DNA of 32,548 nt from Pseudonocardia sp. 73-21. GTDB lineage: Bacteria > Actinomycetota > Actinomycetes > Mycobacteriales > Pseudonocardiaceae. The DNA is taken from positions 1 through 32,548 of the forward strand of contig NZ_MKVV01000108.1 in NCBI RefSeq assembly GCF_001899645.1, read 5' to 3'. Position numbers and translations under genes: made by a program. Below, piece after piece: positions 22,893 through 32,548 of the stretch (within the stretch, counting starts at the first letter, position 1; every line of letters starts with the position of its first letter). Below the pieces are notes generated by a model. It saw only the letters and a list, made by a program, of their open reading frames with translations, was not told the DNA's origin and did not search any database.

Positions 22893-23381
22893 CGACAGTC
22901 CTCTCTCCCCTCCCTGAGCGGACGACGGGCGCGGTCGGTGTCGTGGGGAGCCGTCAGGGGCGGTTGCTGCCTCAACGATCGCGTTGAGGCGGCGATGCGC
23001 TGCGGGTGCACCTTCCCGGGGTGGCTTGCCGTGCCGAAAAGGCGGAGAGTAGGCCTTCTATGCACCGCGCAAGCGGATGTATCGACGAATTCCAGGCGCA
23101 AGAGCGAAATTGAAACGGCGATATCGGACAATCGGACGGTAACCACGGGTGCCTTCTCCGGCCGTTCCAGTTCACCCGTTCAGGCGATCTGGTTCGGCTC
23201 CGTGGCGGCCCGACGACCACCACCGTGTGCTGTGGGTCATTCCGGTCGGCGTAGCGGTCGCGTCCCGGTAGGGTGGGCTCCCGACCAGCGCCCGAGGTGG
23301 AGCGCCGCGCCCCGGGCGCGGGCCCGGCCGGGTGATGAGCCCAAGGGGCACGCGCGCCGTGCCAGTAGGAGGAGGTCGGCG
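22893..23381. other. 489-bp intergenic region between divergent MoCo operon and ask
   Basis: No convincing gene. It contains the hairpin/palindrome at 22969-22990, a stretch of lower GC (about 23030-23150), and a TAGGGT (23269-23274) that could serve as a -10 for ask. Open frames crossing it have no ribosome site or recognisable protein character. Confidence 0.6.
22969..22990. promoter_or_regulatory. Palindromic element, candidate operator
   Basis: GCCTCAACG (22969-22977) and CGTTGAGGC (22982-22990) form a perfect 9-bp inverted repeat around ATCG. It lies 77 bases upstream of the MoCo start, where a repressor of the MoCo operon could bind; wobble pairs would extend it as an RNA hairpin. Confidence 0.35.
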
Positions 23382-24643
<1,262 letters not shown>

Positions 24644-24647
<4 letters not shown>

Positions 24648-25726
24648 GCGGGCTCGCGAACGCACCCTCGGCGGGGCCGGTCCTCGCGATCGTCGGCGCC
24701 ACCGGCGCCGTCGGCACCACCATGATCGAGATCATCGACGCGCGGGAGAGCGTGCCGTGGTCGGAGATCCGGCTCGTCGCCTCGGCCCGCTCGGCGGGCA
24801 AGGTGCTGAAGGTGCGCGGCGAGGACGTCACGGTCCGGCTGCTGGAGCCCGAGGTCTTCGACGGCGTCGACGTGGCCCTGTTCGACGTGCCCGACGAGGT
24901 CAGCGCCGAGTGGGCGCCGATCGCCGTCTCGCGCGGTGCGGTGGCCGTCGACAACTCGGGCGCGTTCCGGATGGATCCCGAGGTGCCGCTGGTGGTGCCC
25001 GAGGTCAACGCCGAGGCCGCTGGACGCCGTCCCAGGGGGATCATCGCGAACCCCAACTGCACCACGCTGTCGATGATGGCCGCGATGGGCGCGCTGCACC
25101 GCGAGTTCGGGCTCGAGGCGCTGGTCGTGGCGTCGTACCAGGCCGCGTCGGGAGCCGGCCAGCCCGGCATCGACCGGCTGCAGGCCGAGCTGTCGGCCGT
25201 CGCGGGCAAGGATCTGGGCCACCGGGCCGGCGACGTGGCCGAGGCCCTCGCGGCCGCGGGTCTGCCCGCCGACTCGCCGTTCCCGGCGCCGCTCGCCCTG
25301 AACGTCGTGCCGTGGGCCGGCTCGCTCAAGGACGACGGCTGGAGCTCGGAGGAGCTCAAGGTCCGCAACGAGTCGCGCAAGATCCTCGGCATCCCGGACC
25401 TCAAGGTCTCCGCCACCTGCGTGCGCGTCCCGGTGATCACCACGCACGCGCTGGCGGTGCACGCCACGTTCGGTCGCGAGGTCTCCGTCGAGGCCGCGCA
25501 CAAGGTGCTCGGCGCGCAGCCGTCCATCGTGCTGCGCGACGACCCGGCCGCAGGTGAGTGGCCCACCCCGGCCGACACGGTCGGGGGCGAGCCCACGGTG
25601 GTCGGGCGCGTCCGGCAGTCGCTCGACTTCCCCAACACGCTCGAGCTGTTCGTCTGCGGTGACAACCTCCGCAAGGGCGCGGCACTGAACACGTACGAGA
25701 TCGCGGAGACGGTAGCCGCTTCATAG
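24644..25726 (+). CDS. asd: Aspartate-semialdehyde dehydrogenase
   Basis: Reduces aspartyl phosphate to aspartate semialdehyde with NADPH, the step after Ask. 360 residues from ATG 24644, overlapping ask by four bases so the two are translationally coupled. NADP-binding GATGAVGTTMIEII (18-31), NSGAFRM (104-110), active-site C139 in ANPNCTT and H268 in VITTHALAVH are all present. It has a short non-conserved N-terminal extension (MSGLANAPSAGP) common in actinomycetes. Together with ask it supplies the lysine/DAP, threonine and methionine branches. The next gene starts 15 bases later. Confidence 0.97.
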
Positions 25727-25741
25727 AAGAAAGGGACCCCG

Positions 25742-26266
25742 ATGGCCTTCGAGGAACTGTTGCACCGCTACGAGGCCGGCGGCGGCCGCCTGGCCGCCAC
25801 GCGCGCCGAGGGGCTCGCCGTACCACCTGCGCTGCACACCGCCCTGCTGACCTGCATGGACTCACGGATCGACGTGTTCACGCTGTTCGGTATGCAGCTC
25901 GGTGAGGTGCACGTCCTGCGCAACGCGGGCGGCGTGGTCACCGACGACGTGATCCGGTCGCTCACCATCAGCCAGCGCAAGCTGCAGACCCGCGACATCC
26001 TGCTCGTGCAGCACTCCGGGTGCGGTCTGCTCACGTTCACCGACGACGACTTCTCCGAGGAGCTCGCCCAGGAGGTGGGCATGCGGCCGGCGTGGCGCAG
26101 CCACGCGTTCCGGGACCCGGTGGTGAGCGTCCGCCGGGACCTCGCGCAGCTGCGGCACGACCCGTTCCTGCACCCCGAGACGCGGGTGCGCGGCTTCGTG
26201 CTGGACATCGAGTCGTTCACGCTCGAAGAGGTGTTCGTCGAGGGCGAACTGTCGGCCACCGGCTGA
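25742..26266 (+). CDS. Beta-carbonic anhydrase
   Basis: 174 residues from ATG 25742 with AAAGGGA upstream, 15 bases after asd. Zinc ligands are C38, H91 and C94 (CMDSR and HSGCG motifs), with the D40-R42 dyad, so catalysis of CO2 hydration is expected. The protein lacks the extended N-terminal helices of plant-type enzymes and belongs to the short actinobacterial group. Supply of bicarbonate for carboxylases or pH buffering is the general role. It may be read from the ask-asd transcript. Its last 50 bases overlap in antisense the tail of the decayed TetR gene. Confidence 0.92.
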   Translation: MAFEELLHRYEAGGGRLAATRAEGLAVPPALHTALLTCMDSRIDVFTLFGMQLGEVHVLRNAGGVVTDDVIRSLTISQRKLQTRDILLVQHSGCGLLTFTDDDFSEELAQEVGMRPAWRSHAFRDPVVSVRRDLAQLRHDPFLHPETRVRGFVLDIESFTLEEVFVEGELSATG

Positions 26267-26615
26267 CGGGATCGGGGCGGTGGCGGCCGTAGGGCCCGAA
26301 CGCCGTCGCGATCGTCGGTGACATGCCGTCCAGCACCTCGTCGGGGTGGTCGGCATCGGCGTCGAGAGGCCGGATGAGCTCGCCGTCGAGCACCTCGGTG
26401 ACGGCGGCGAACACGGCGGCGACGAGCCGGCTGCGCCAGTCGGGCGTCCCGTCGGCCACCGCCGCGGCGAGGTTGTCGCGCATCGCGGCGGAGAGGTGCG
26501 CGCGCCGCGCCCGCAACGCCGGGCTGGCGGCGATCGTGCCCCTGAACCGGGTGTAGGTGGGCAGGTGGCCACGATCCCGGCGGCGGGCGAGCTCGTCGCG
26601 GTAGAGGGACTCCAT
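26217..26615 (-). pseudogene. C-terminal remnant of a TetR-type regulator
   Basis: The frame from ATG 26615 (MESLYRDELARRRDRGHLPTYTRF) contains a helical pattern typical of the ligand-binding part of TetR regulators (GTIAASPALRARRAHLSAAMRDNLAAAV, then SRLVAAVFAAVTEVLDGEL). The N-terminal DNA-binding helix-turn-helix, normally the first 50-60 residues, is missing and the upstream bases do not encode it in any frame. A gene without its HTH cannot act as a repressor. The 3' end runs into the carbonic anhydrase gene in antisense, also abnormal. The adjoining plus-strand gene is likewise missing its 5' end. Confidence 0.6.
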
Positions 26616-26666
26616 ACCCTCGCCGGCGGGCCGGCCCGGTGCGGCACGGACCGCCGCAGCCGGCCC

Positions 26667-27158
26667 GTGCTGGGCTTCGTCACCACGTTCCTGCGTCCGG
26701 GCGGATTCGCCGGCAACGCGCGGCAGTGGGTCCGTCCGATCCTCGGCGACGGTGTCGTCCGGTTGCCCTATCCGGAGTCGGGCGACTCCGCGATCGACGA
26801 GCGCGACATCGCCGACACCCCCGCGCCCGTGCTGCTCGCGGGCCCCGGCGGCCCCCACGACGGCACGGCCCCCACGCTGACGGGGCCCGAGTCGCCCGCC
26901 CGGCGTCAGGAGGTGCAGATCCTGGCCGACGCGCTGGGCCGCGAGGTGCGCATCGACCCGGTCTCCCACGACGAGGCGCGCGCGTTCATGACCGCGACGA
27001 TGCCGCCGTTCGTAACCGACTCCCTGCTCGAGTACTGGGCCGCGGCCGACGGCCGGCCGGACCAGATCACCGACGCGGTGGAGTCGGTCACCGGACGCCC
27101 CGCGCGCACGTTCGCCACCTGGGCGCGCGAGATCGCGGTGCCGCTGACCGTCGGCTAG
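26667..27158 (+). pseudogene. C-terminal half of an NmrA-like / SDR NAD(P)-binding protein
   Basis: From GTG 26667 the 163-codon frame begins in mid-protein (VLGFVTTFLRPGGFAGNARQW) and continues with DIADTPAPVLL, LTGPESPARRQEVQILADALGREVR, MPPFVTDSLLEYWAAADGRP and VTGRPARTFATWAREIA, the standard second half of NmrA-like NAD(P)H-binding proteins. The N-terminal Rossmann fold with its GxxGxxG motif (about 120 residues) is absent. It cannot bind NAD(P) and is presumably inactive. The reading frame has stayed open, so the loss may be recent. Confidence 0.7.
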
Positions 27159-27168
27159 GGCCTAGCAG

Positions 27169-28176
27169 CTAGGGCAGGCGCAACGTGGTCGTGACGGCGC
27201 GGTGGTCACTACCGGGGAGGTCGTGCACGCCGAACTCCTCGGCGATGATGCCCGCCGTCGCGAACACGTGGTCGATCTGCGGCCCGGCCGCGTCACGTAC
27301 GCCCGGCCCGGCCGCGTACGGCCCCCACGTCGGGACGAGGCCGTCGCCGCGCTGGGAGGCCGCGTCGCCGCAGCCCGCCGTGCCGTCGCGCAGCGGGGAG
27401 TTGTCGAGGGTGGCGTTGAAGTCGCCGGCGACGACGGCCGGCGTCGGGCCCGCGCACCACTTCTGCAGCAGGTTCATGTCCTGCACCCACTCCGGCACCG
27501 ATCCCGGCACCGGCGCCACCGAGTGGAAGGCGATGAAGTGCAGCCGGCCCAGTGCGCCGCCCGTGACGTCGACGTAGGGGAACGTGGTGGTGTCGCGGCC
27601 GATCGTGACGTCCACGTCGCCGAGTCGGTCGGACACCGCCGCCGTGACGTTGTTCACGTCGTTGCGGCCCTTGCCGGTGGTGGAGTGCAGGCGGTAGCCC
27701 AGCGGCTCGATGGCCACCGCGAGCTTCGCCGCGAAGCGGCTGCCGGACTCCGGGAGCGAGATCAGGTCGGGCCGGTCGGTGCGGATCAGCTCGGCCAGGG
27801 CGGGGACGCCGGCCTGGCCCTCGTAGGTGTTGAACGCCAGCACCTTCAGCGGCGTGCCGCCGGTGGGCAGCGGCCCGGCGAAGGCCCGGGGCAGCGTCAT
27901 GCCGGCGCCGACGAGCAGCACCACCAGCGTGCCCGCGACGAACGGCCACACGCGCCGGTCCAACCGGAGCAGCGCCGCGAGCAGCACCAGCAGCACGAGC
28001 ACGCCGACCAGCACCACCGGGCGGAACGAGACGAGCTGGGCGAAGGGGCTGCGGCGGTCGAGCCCGAACAGCAGGTCCGGGACGGTGCCCATCGCCACGA
28101 CGAGCGTGAACAGCACCGCCACCAGATAGCGGAGGACGTGGCGGGCACGCCGGTGGGGGAGAGCGGGCGCGGTCAT
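27169..28176 (-). CDS. Membrane-anchored endonuclease/exonuclease/phosphatase family protein
   Basis: 335 residues from ATG 28176. Three hydrophobic segments (about 15-33, 52-70 and 78-95) anchor a C-terminal EEP domain on the outer face. Catalytic residues appear as N116 (LAFNTYEG), E143 (LPESGS), H218 (FHSVAP), D252 and N254 (GDFNAT), D302 (IDHVF) and the D324-H325 pair (SDHRA), matching the DNase I/phosphodiesterase active site. The same layout is annotated in many actinobacteria as secreted EEP protein with unknown substrate (nucleic acid, sphingolipid or phosphoinositide). It is 16 bases downstream of the MFS remnant on the same strand and stops ten bases from the convergent NmrA remnant. 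Confidence 0.88.
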   Translation of the reverse strand: MTAPALPHRRARHVLRYLVAVLFTLVVAMGTVPDLLFGLDRRSPFAQLVSFRPVVLVGVLVLLVLLAALLRLDRRVWPFVAGTLVVLLVGAGMTLPRAFAGPLPTGGTPLKVLAFNTYEGQAGVPALAELIRTDRPDLISLPESGSRFAAKLAVAIEPLGYRLHSTTGKGRNDVNNVTAAVSDRLGDVDVTIGRDTTTFPYVDVTGGALGRLHFIAFHSVAPVPGSVPEWVQDMNLLQKWCAGPTPAVVAGDFNATLDNSPLRDGTAGCGDAASQRGDGLVPTWGPYAAGPGVRDAAGPQIDHVFATAGIIAEEFGVHDLPGSDHRAVTTTLRLP

Positions 28177-28192
28177 CGGCGCCGAGTCTGCC

Positions 28193-29073
28193 CTAGATCG
28201 GATGAGAGACCGCTGAGGACGGCAGCCGCGACACCCCGGCGGCGACGCCCGCCACGCCGAGCCCGACCGACCCCGCGACGACCAGGGCGAGCGCCGGTGA
28301 GCCGATGTCGATCAGCCGACCCGCCACCGGTGTACCGACCGCCGCTCCCAGCGTGATCGACGACCCGTGCAGGCCGGTGGCGAGGCCGCGCGACTCCTCG
28401 GGAGCCAGCCGCGCGACCGCCTCCGACGCCGAGGCCAGCGACGGGGCGCAGAGCATCCCGGCCGGCACGAGCAGCAGCAGGTAGCTCCACCACGGCCCGC
28501 CCAGCGCCACCAGCATCGTGGCGACACCGAGCGCGGCCACGAGCCCGAACAGCGGTGCCTGCCGACGCGCGGCCCCGTAGGCGAACCCGCCGGCGAGCGA
28601 CGCCAGGCACCACATCGCGTTGACCACGGGGATGAGGTCGGCGTGTCCACCCGTCTGGAGGGCGGCGATCATCGCCAGCTCGGTGCCGAAGAGCATGAAC
28701 AACGCGGAGGTGGTGGCGAGCAGGACGGCGACCATCCGGGCGTCGAGCCAGGTGCGGATCGGCTCGGGTCGCGTGTCGCCCCCCTCGGAGCGGGTGGGCG
28801 GGTCGAGCCACCACAGCCCCGACCCCGAGCACAGCCAGCCGATCCCGACGATCCACATCGCCGTGGTGGAGGAGGTGGTGAGCGTCAACGTGGTGCCCAG
28901 CGCGGGCCCGACGATGTAGGACAGCTCCACCGACATCGCGTCGAGCGCGTAGGCCGGACGCCGCTGCGGATGGTGGCGGGCGTGGCGGGGATGCGGGCGA
29001 GGAACGCGACACCCGAGAGCGTCCCGACGCCGGGCAGACGCAGGACGGCGCGGTACTCGGCGGTGACGGCCAC
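28193..29073 (-). pseudogene. MFS transporter with an internal deletion and frameshift
   Basis: A frame from GTG 29073 reads like the start of a major facilitator (YRAVLRLPGVGTLSGVAFLARIPA, helix 1) and then turns into nonsense at about 28985. A second frame picks up at RRPAYALDAMSVELSYIVGPALG and continues through the second half of the transporter (AMWIVGIGWL, VAVLLATTSALFMLFGTELA and further helices) to the stop at 28193. The segment for helices 2-5 (about 100 residues in an intact 400-aa protein) is missing and the joint is out of frame. The helices that remain cannot make a transporter. The substrate is unknown. Confidence 0.75.
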
Positions 29074-29170
29074 GTCGCCATCGTCGTCCAGCCCACCGAC
29101 GGACGCGATCGGGTTTGCCCGGCGTGAGCACGGGCACCCCGAGGGGAATGCCCACTGCGAAGGAGACATC

Positions 29171-30622
29171 GTGACCGCAACCGAACCGCGCCACACGACC
29201 ACCGACGGGGGCGCGCCGGTCGCGAGCGACGAGCACTCGCTCACCCTCGGCGCCGACGGCCCCATCCTGCTGCAGGACCACTACCTCATCGAGCAGATGG
29301 CGCAGTTCAACCGGGAGCGCATCCCGGAGCGCCAGCCGCACGCCAAGGGCGGCGGCGCGTTCGGCTACTTCGAGACCACCGAGGACGTCAGCCGCTTCAC
29401 CCGGGCCGCGCTCTACCAGCCCGGGGTGAAGGTCGACACGCTGATCCGCTTCTCGACCGTCGCCGGTGAGCGGGGCAGCCCCGACACCTGGCGCGACCCG
29501 CGTGGCTTCTCGCTGAAGCACTACACCTCCGAGGGCAACTACGACATGGTCGGCAACAATGTGCCGATCTTCTTCATCCGCGACCCGCTGAAGTTCCAGC
29601 ACTTCATCCGCTCGCAGAAGCGCCGCGCGGGCAACAACCTGCGCGACCACGACATGCAGTGGGACTTCTGGACGCTCTCGCCCGAGTCGGCCCACATGCT
29701 GAGCTGGCTGATGGGCGACCGGGGCATCCCGAAGACCTGGCGCCACATGAACGGCTACTCCAGCCACACTTACATGTGGGTCAACGCGCAGGGCGAGAAG
29801 TTCTGGGTCAAGTACCACTACAAGACCGACCAGGGCATCGAGTTCCTCGAGCAGGCCGACGCCGACCGCATCGCGGGCGAGGACGGCGACGCCCACCAGC
29901 GCGACCTCTACGACACGATCGAGGCCGGCGACTTCCCGTCCTGGACGCTGTACGTGCAGGTCATGCCGTTCGAGGACGCGAAGACCTACCGGTTCAACCC
30001 GTTCGACCTCACCAAGACCTGGCCGCACGGCGACTACCCGCTGATCAAGGTCGGCAAGCTGACCCTGAACCGCAACGTCACCGACTACCACACGGAGATG
30101 GAGCAGGCGGCCTTCGAGCCGAACAACCTGGTGCCCGGGATCGGCCTCTCCCCGGACAAGATGCTGATCGGCCGCGGCTTCGCCTACTCCGACGCGCACC
30201 GGGCCCGGCTGGGCGTCAACTACAAGCAGATCCCGGTGAACCGGCCGATCGTGCCGGTGCACAGCTACTCCAAGGACGGCGCGATGCGCGTCGACAACGT
30301 GTCCGACCCGGTCTACGCGCCCAACTCCTACGGCGGCCCGCACGCCGACCCGTCACGCACCGACGAGTCCGGCCTCTGGTATGCCGACGGCGAGATGGTG
30401 CGCTCGGCGTACACGCTGCGCGCCGAGGACGACGACTGGGGCCAGGCGGCCACGATGGTCCGCGAGGTCCTCGACGCCGCCGCCCGCGACCGCCTGGTGG
30501 AGAACGTCGTGGGCCACCTGAAGGACGGCGTGACGGAGCCGGTACTGGTGAGGGCGTTCGAGTACTGGCGCAACATCGACAAGGAGATCGGCGACAAGAT
30601 CGAGGCCGGCGTCCGGGCCTGA
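29171..30622 (+). CDS. katA: Monofunctional haem catalase
   Basis: Dismutates hydrogen peroxide. 483 residues from GTG 29171, with AAGGAG upstream, matching the small-subunit clade 3 catalases. Active-site H57 (PHAKGGGAFGYFETT), N130 (GNNVPIFFIRD) and the proximal haem-ligand Y339 in RGFAYSDAHRARLG are all present, as is RFSTVAGERGSPDTWRDPRGF. No regulator (FurA/OxyR) is next to it. The upstream 97 bases have an imperfect hairpin (29132-29153) and no clear promoter. It is the only intact gene between the MFS remnant and the broken GH13 gene. Confidence 0.96.
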   Translation: MTATEPRHTTTDGGAPVASDEHSLTLGADGPILLQDHYLIEQMAQFNRERIPERQPHAKGGGAFGYFETTEDVSRFTRAALYQPGVKVDTLIRFSTVAGERGSPDTWRDPRGFSLKHYTSEGNYDMVGNNVPIFFIRDPLKFQHFIRSQKRRAGNNLRDHDMQWDFWTLSPESAHMLSWLMGDRGIPKTWRHMNGYSSHTYMWVNAQGEKFWVKYHYKTDQGIEFLEQADADRIAGEDGDAHQRDLYDTIEAGDFPSWTLYVQVMPFEDAKTYRFNPFDLTKTWPHGDYPLIKVGKLTLNRNVTDYHTEMEQAAFEPNNLVPGIGLSPDKMLIGRGFAYSDAHRARLGVNYKQIPVNRPIVPVHSYSKDGAMRVDNVSDPVYAPNSYGGPHADPSRTDESGLWYADGEMVRSAYTLRAEDDDWGQAATMVREVLDAAARDRLVENVVGHLKDGVTEPVLVRAFEYWRNIDKEIGDKIEAGVRA

Positions 30623-30630
30623 CCCACCGA

Positions 30631-30686
30631 CCCACCCCCGCGAGTCGGCACTTTCCCGTGCGCGAGTCGGCACTTGCGGGGGTGGG
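30631..30686 (+). terminator. Catalase terminator built around a duplicated 15-bp repeat
   Basis: CCCACCCCCGC (30631-30641) pairs with GCGGGGGTGGG (30676-30686), enclosing two direct copies of CGCGAGTCGGCACTT (30639-30653 and 30661-30675). The stem starts eight bases after the stop codon. It is likely a terminator, and the repeat may be one copy of a genome-wide intergenic element. Confidence 0.6.
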
Positions 30687-30790
30687 GGTGAGGTGAGGTG
30701 CTCCCGACGGCGAGCGGTGTTCTGAGCGGAGCGCCCGCTGCCCGCGGCCGACCGCCTGCGGGACCGGAGCCGGCAGGCACGATGCCCCTC

Positions 30791-32376
30791 ATGAGTGGGT
30801 GGAAGTCAGCCGTCGTGTACCAGATCTACCCCCGCTCGTTCGCCGACTCGAACGGTGACGGGATCGGGGACCTGCCCGGCATCACCGCGAGGCTCGACCA
30901 CCTCGCGCTGCTCGGCGTGGACGTGCTCTGGCTCTCGCCGATCTACCGCTCCCCGCAGGACGACAACGGCTACGACATCAGCGACTACCAGGACATCGAC
31001 CCTGCGTTCGGCACGCTCGCCGACTTCGACGAGCTGCTCGCGGCCGTCCACACGCGCGGCATGAAGCTGGTCATGGATCTCGTGGTCAACCACACCAGCG
31101 ACGAGCACCCGTGGTTCGTGGAGTCGCGCAGCAGCCCCGACAACCCGAAGCGCGACTGGTACTGGTGGCGGGACGAGCCCAACGACTGGCAGTCGTTCTT
31201 CTCCGGATCGGCATGGGAACGCGCCGGGGACCAGTACTTCCTGCACCTGTTCTCGCGCAGGCAGCCCGACCAGAACTGGGAGAACCCGGAGGTCCGCCAC
31301 GCGCTCTACGCGATGATGCGGTGGTGGCTCGCCCGGGGCGTCGACGGCTTCCGGATGGACGTCATCAACCTGATCTCCAAACCTGACGGCCTGCCGGACG
31401 GTGACGCCAGCGCCCTGTGCGCCGACGGCCCGCGCGTCCACGAGTTCCTGCAGGAGATGCACCGCGAGGTGCTCGCCGGCCGCGACCTGATCATCGTCGG
31501 CGAGACGCCGGGCTCCACCGTGGAGGACGCCCGCCTCTACAGCGACCCGGCCCGCGGCGAGCTCGACATGGTGTTCACGTTCGAGCACGTCGGCCTGGAC
31601 GCCGGCGCCACCAACTGGGATCTCCGGCCGCTGCACCTGCCCGACCTCAAGGCCAACCTCAGCGCCTGGCAGGACGGCCTCGCCGACGTGGGCTGGAACT
31701 CGCTGTACTGGGACAACCACGACCAGCCGCGCATCGTCTCCCGCTGGGGCGACGACGGCGAGCACCGCGTGGCCAGCGCGAAGAGCCTCGCCACGGTGCT
31801 GCACCTGCTGCGCGGCACGCCGTACGTCTACCAGGGCGAGGAGCTGGGCATGACCAACGCCACTTCACCCGCCACGACCAGTACCGCGACATCGAGTCGG
31901 TGAACTGGGCGGCGCACGCCGCGCTGCCGGAGGAGCAGGTGCTCCACGCCCTGGCCGTCAAGTCCCGCGACAACGCCCGCACCCCGGTGCAGTGGGACGC
32001 CTCGCCGAACGCGGGTTTCACCACCGGCGAGCCGTGGCTGGCGGTCAACCCGAACCACACGGAGATCAACGCCGCGGCCGCGGTGGCCGACCCGGACTCG
32101 GTGCTCCACCACCACCGCAAGCTCATCGCCCTGCGGCACGAGCACCCGGTGGTGGTGCACGGCGACTACCGTCTGCTGCTGCCGGACGAGGAGCAGGCCT
32201 TCGCCTACGTCCGCACCCTCGACGGCGCCACGCTGCGGGTGGTGGCCAACCTCAGCGGCGAGCCGGCGACGGTCGACGAGGGACTGCTCGGAGGGGCGCT
32301 CGTCCTGTCGACGCACCCCGACGCGGCGGGTGGGGAGCTCCGGCCGTGGGAGAGCCGGGTGCTGCTCACCGAGTGA
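30791..32376 (+). pseudogene. GH13 alpha-glucosidase, disrupted by a one-base deletion
   Basis: ATG 30791 (or 30782) opens a GH13 protein like actinobacterial alpha-glucosidases / oligo-1,6-glucosidases: WKSAVVYQIYPRSFADSNGD, MDLVVNHTSDEHPWF, GFRMDVIN (nucleophile D190), VGETPG (acid/base E238) and YWDNHDQPR (D311). At GEELGMTNA the frame is lost at about 31861 and stops at 31901-31903. The other frame resumes with HFTRHDQYRDIESVNW and runs to 32376 with the expected C-terminal barrel and beta domain. Inserting one C in the GCC-AC at 31859-31862 restores a roughly 530-aa protein of normal length. It is either a real frameshift mutation or a sequencing error. Confidence 0.85.
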
Positions 32377-32548
32377 TCCCCATCCGGCGCACCGCAGCGC
32401 CCTGGGGAGGCGGCAGCTGACGGCTGGTGCCGGTCATGAACGTGGCCCGGTCCGGGTGATCGGCCCCCACCGCACGCTGTCGCCTGCGGGTTCAAGGGGT
32501 CGTCGCAACACCGGTGGTCAGTGGGTTGAACAGTAGCCCTGTAAGGGC

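Noticed and set aside
20529..23381. Upstream extension of the ask frame over about 950 codons
   Set aside because: The extension is antisense to the MoCo subunit genes. The true start is GTG 23382, fixed by AGGAGGAGG and the conserved VVQKYGGSS terminus.
28193..30343. Long minus-strand frame crossing the catalase gene
   Set aside because: Only its last part (MFS second half) resembles a protein; the rest is antisense to catalase.

Overview
The window is very GC-rich, uses many GTG starts and short ATGA/GTGA overlaps, and carries an actinobacterial gene set: dnaX just downstream of a small SRP RNA, ybaB-recR, ask-asd and leuA. Gene content and protein character point to an actinomycete, most likely Pseudonocardia or a close relative in Pseudonocardiaceae. 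This placement is inference; there is no 16S rRNA gene here.

Layout. 1-4030 is accessory: the remains of an FAD monooxygenase, a shortened VOC protein, a tightly overlapping minus-strand operon (54-aa protein, membrane alpha/beta hydrolase, threonine dehydratase/serine racemase-type PLP enzyme), a GlsB/YeaQ-type membrane protein and an intact VOC protein. 4160-9340 is a conserved housekeeping block: tRNA-Ser(GGA), SRP RNA (ffs), dnaX, a DedA protein, a lipoprotein amidase, ybaB and recR. 9351-9613 holds two tiny coupled ORFs. 9885-11839 encodes two Opp/Dpp-type ABC ATPases whose catalytic motifs are badly degenerate, with no permease nearby.

12014-17123 is the most interesting part: an ECF-like sigma factor, a 155-aa partner protein, a cytoplasmic subtilisin-like S8 peptidase, and a convergent TPR-CHAT (caspase-like) protein. 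Two proteases and a sigma factor with no recognisable anti-sigma factor suggest a proteolysis-controlled transcription or stress switch. Next come leuA with a clear leucine-rich leader peptide (attenuation), two small membrane proteins, a Tat-exported two-subunit molybdenum hydroxylase, the ask-asd pair (with a candidate internal start for the aspartokinase beta subunit) and a beta-carbonic anhydrase.

26217-32376 is again accessory and decayed: a divergent TetR/NmrA pair that has lost both 5' ends, an EEP-family phosphatase/nuclease, an MFS gene with an internal deletion, an intact catalase, and a GH13 alpha-glucosidase broken by an apparent one-base deletion. Four sites with deletion-scarred genes plus this frameshift in 32 kb is a notable pattern. 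Functions are assigned from recognised motifs in the translated sequence; no database search was run.
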